NCBI GenBank assembly: GCA_947303535.1
Contig: CAMYYQ010000023.1
Span: 1-8,995, forward strand
Length of the DNA stretch: 8,995 bases
Direction of reading: 5' to 3'
From: an uncultured Ruminococcus sp.
Lineage (GTDB): Bacteria; Bacillota_A; Clostridia; Oscillospirales; Ruminococcaceae
A program made the position numbers and the translations under genes. A model generated the notes under the pieces. It had not been told where the DNA came from. It did not search any database and saw nothing but the letters and a program-made list of their open reading frames with translations. Position 1 is the first letter of the stretch. Each line of letters begins with the position of its first letter. Shown here piece after piece: positions 7,498 to 8,995 of this stretch.

Positions 7498-7511
7498 AGT
7501 TCATTTCAGTT

Positions 7512-8327
7512 TCATATGGAAGCTTCAAGTCCTGCCGCAATATAATATGCACATTTAAGACTTTCCGCAAGATAGGTCTTGTCTTTTCCGTACTTCTTCC
7601 TGTACAGTATATCCACTATTTTATCGCTGAACAGCTCTTTCAGGAAATCTGCAAGAGTTGCTTCCTTTTCTTTAAGCTTCAAGCCGAATACTGTCTCACC
7701 ATTTATGGTTCTTTCTCCGAGCGTTACCTGTTCAAGGGGATCGTTGGAATAAAACATACTGAATAAATATTCATATATATCCGATAAGGTTTTCTGAGCT
7801 TTAAATACATCTCCTTTTTTATGGGACTTCACTTCGCTCAGTATATACGGAATAAAAATATTGTTGTACTGTATTATCTTTTCGCCGTCAAACATAGCTC
7901 TCTGCTCATTGGTAATACCGAATATATTGTCAAGCCTGACATAAAATATCTCAAGCTCATATGTCATAGCAAAAGCAACATCAATAAACGCACATATCTC
8001 AGCGTCTGTATATCCGCTGAGTGCAGCGCATAGCTTCTTTCTTACAGAACTGTACACTCCAAACCGATAAGATATATCAGCTAAAATATCCTCAACAGAC
8101 ATTGCCGGTGTTCCGGGCATATATCTTGTATTATTATCTTCGGTATATTTCCTAATGCTTATACGCTTAAATCCAAGCTCCGAAAAAGCCCGATCAGCGT
8201 CCTTAGGATCAATGATGCTTTCCCTTTTGTACTCTGAAACAACACGCATTTTATCTGAAATAACCCTGCAATTGCAGGCTTCTTCATTAAATCGCATTAT
8301 TGCTTTTAACAGTTCTTTAGTTTCCAT
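7512..8327 (-). CDS. Unrecognised 271-aa protein
   Basis: I do not recognise this protein. It is soluble-looking, with no signal peptide and no clear membrane segment, and appears largely helical. Visible features are a charged N-terminal region rich in K, R, D and E (1-65), a helical stretch at 77-135 (SVEDILADISYRFG, then AFIDVAFAMTYELEIFYVRL), a VKSHKKGD basic turn (166-173), and a C-terminal helical part with LADFLKELFSDKIVDILYRK (225-244). No nucleotide-binding, nuclease or DNA-binding motif is evident. AGAGG lies 8 bases before the ATG. It follows the 144-aa gene by 46 bp on the same strand, so the two are probably co-transcribed, and ends at the palindromic terminator. It converges on truncated mcrC, and its DNA is AT-richer than mcrBC, which hints at a separate origin. 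An accessory or defence-island role is only a guess from position. Confidence 0.8.
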   Translation of the reverse strand: METKELLKAIMRFNEEACNCRVISDKMRVVSEYKRESIIDPKDADRAFSELGFKRISIRKYTEDNNTRYMPGTPAMSVEDILADISYRFGVYSSVRKKLCAALSGYTDAEICAFIDVAFAMTYELEIFYVRLDNIFGITNEQRAMFDGEKIIQYNNIFIPYILSEVKSHKKGDVFKAQKTLSDIYEYLFSMFYSNDPLEQVTLGERTINGETVFGLKLKEKEATLADFLKELFSDKIVDILYRKKYGKDKTYLAESLKCAYYIAAGLEASI

Positions 8328-8373
8328 TGTTTAAACCTCTTGGAAATGCGTTTTCAGCTTCAAATGGAGCATT

Positions 8374-8808
8374 TCAATTCAGAATACTGTCTATAAGCTC
8401 TTTGCTGCATACTATTTCCATTCCTGTTATTTTATTACCTGATATGTCAAATGCAGCATACAGCTCTTCACTTAGTCTGTAATTATACCTTGTGCAGCCT
8501 GTAATGTGATCTTCTGTAAAGTCTTCTTTTCCAAATGCTTTATATATATCAGCAATATCAGAATTGAACGAAACAGGAAATCCCAGCTCCTTCAAAATCG
8601 AATTACAAAGCTCCGCCTCTTCTTCATCTTCTATATCAAACAGTCTTATTGCATCAAAACAGGTACTGTTTTTATCCATTCTGAATAAAACTATCTTCCA
8701 GCCAATTATTTCAGCAGCACCCTTTTTCTCTGCATATTCAAATTCCGACTCATGATATATCATTTTTTCATCAAAGAGATCTGAAAGCTTTATATCCTTT
8801 TTTATCAT
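8374..8808 (-). CDS. Unrecognised acidic 144-aa protein
   Basis: I do not recognise this protein. It is small, soluble and acidic (for example DIEDEEEAEL at 58-67), with no signal peptide or membrane segment. Its layout, a short helical start, alternating beta-like strands (GWKIVLFRMD, 36-45), a helix with LCNSILKELGFP (67-78), then TRYNYRLSEELYAAFDISGN (106-125) closing with KITGMEIV, is reminiscent of small immunity-type or SMI1-like proteins, but I see no diagnostic motif and claim no family. GGAAGGGG lies just before the ATG, supporting the start, and a promoter is visible at 8830-8859. It is the first gene of a probable two-gene operon with the 271-aa gene. Its C-terminus resembles that of the partial gene at the right edge (D-x-S-G spacing, then I, M and a terminal I-rich helix), suggesting paralogues in tandem. 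Confidence 0.78.
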   Translation of the reverse strand: MIKKDIKLSDLFDEKMIYHESEFEYAEKKGAAEIIGWKIVLFRMDKNSTCFDAIRLFDIEDEEEAELCNSILKELGFPVSFNSDIADIYKAFGKEDFTEDHITGCTRYNYRLSEELYAAFDISGNKITGMEIVCSKELIDSILN

Positions 8809-8829
8809 GTTTTTCCCCTTCCGTGACCT

Positions 8830-8859
8830 ATAATATCACTTGTGCAATAAGAGTTCCAA
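8830..8859 (-). promoter_or_regulatory. Probable promoter of the two-gene unknown operon
   Basis: On the minus strand TTGGAA (8854-8859), an 18-base spacer and TATTAT (8830-8835) lie just upstream of the 144-aa gene. The predicted RNA start near 8823 gives a short leader of about 15 nt carrying the GGAAGGGG ribosome binding site. Because a terminator (8894-8921) lies just upstream, this operon should have its own promoter. Confidence 0.5.
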
Positions 8860-8893
8860 CTATATTATTTTACCACATATTCACATAAAAGGC

Positions 8894-8921
8894 AAGAAAA
8901 TGGTCGGGCAATTGCCCGACT
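8894..8921 (-). terminator. Palindromic terminator (copy 2) after the edge gene
   Basis: GTCGGGCAATTGCCCGAC (8903-8920) is a perfect 18-bp palindrome with an AATT loop, followed on the minus strand by CATTTTCTTG. It lies 6 bp after the stop of the partial gene at the right edge and would end its transcript. The 19-nt core (8902-8920) is identical to copy 1 at 7476-7494, and the flanks are also alike: AAGAAAA on one side and TTA on the other. Confidence 0.8.
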
Positions 8922-8926
8922 TAAAA

Positions 8927-8995
8927 TTATATAAAAATTTCTTTGATATCTCTTCCATGACAATTCATGACAGAAACTATTTCTCCTGAATGATC
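8927..8995 (-). CDS. C-terminal end of an unknown gene (runs off right edge), possible paralogue of the 144-aa gene
   Basis: The minus-strand frame ending in TAA at 8929-8927 stays open to the window edge, giving 22 residues that begin DHSGEIVSVM and end in RDIKEIFI. That is short, but a terminator hairpin follows directly and the spelling is protein-like. The end resembles the 144-aa protein's C-terminus (DISGNKITGM, then KELIDSIL): a D-x-S-G, an I then M, and a closing amphipathic I/L helix. With so few residues the similarity is suggestive only, and the gene itself is unidentified. Confidence 0.5.
   Translation of the reverse strand, partial: DHSGEIVSVMNCHGRDIKEIFI

Noticed and set aside
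7400..7560. A frameshift in mcrC that would restore the nuclease domain
   Set aside because: The +1 frame stays open past 7466 but its residues do not resemble the expected McrC continuation (FLYEF, then PD-(D/E)xK), and no D-x-K motif appears.
7821..8033. Plus-strand 70-codon frame as a possible mcrC remnant
   Set aside because: It is antisense to the 271-aa gene and has no similarity to McrC catalytic motifs.
8343..8375. Weak inverted repeat GAAATGC / GCATTTC between the 144-aa and 271-aa genes
   Set aside because: Only seven bases with a 19-base loop in AT-rich DNA and no T-run; easily chance, so not listed as a feature.
7476..8920. Two identical palindromes as the start of a CRISPR-like or inverted-repeat transposon
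   Set aside because: Only two copies about 1.4 kb apart with genes between them, and no transposase; each sits right after a stop codon with a T-rich tail, as terminators do.

Overview
The window looks like part of a chromosome from a low-to-moderate GC Gram-positive gut anaerobe, most likely a Ruminococcus-like member of the Clostridia. This is inferred from protein style (carB, a membrane MutS-like ATPase, DUF3795, VOC), good AGGAGG-type ribosome binding sites and sigma-A-like promoters. I could run no search, so genus-level placement is tentative.

Left part (1-4521, all minus strand): the N-terminal 612 codons of carB, the large subunit of carbamoyl-phosphate synthase, run off the left edge. 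Upstream of carB is a leader with two inverted repeats and a probable promoter. Next comes a three-gene operon read right to left: a VOC (glyoxalase-fold) protein, a cysteine-rich DUF3795-type protein and a membrane-anchored MutS-family ATPase. It ends at a clear hairpin terminator (1991-2026). A good promoter (4670-4698) drives this operon. Between that promoter and the first gene lies a 112-bp palindromic interspersed-repeat-like element (4546-4657), so it would be transcribed as a structured 5' leader.

Middle (4795-7466, plus strand): a consensus promoter (TTGACA-17-TACAAT) precedes an mcrB-mcrC pair, the modification-dependent restriction system. McrB has a complete GTPase AAA+ core behind a roughly 260-residue N-terminal region that I cannot assign. 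McrC is broken: it keeps the N-terminal and McrB-contacting regions but stops just before the PD-(D/E)xK nuclease domain. No nuclease remnant is visible downstream in the window.

Right part (7467-8995, minus strand): exactly where mcrC breaks off, an AT-richer block begins. It holds two unrecognised genes (144 aa then 271 aa) in one probable operon with its own promoter, plus the last 22 codons of a further minus-strand gene at the right edge. The 3' ends of the two transcription units carry the same 19-nt palindromic terminator (7476-7494 and 8902-8920), and the C-terminus of the edge gene resembles that of the 144-aa protein. The likeliest reading is a cassette of related small genes that replaced or interrupted the 3' end of mcrC. 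A nuclease-less McrBC core working with a new partner is a more speculative alternative.
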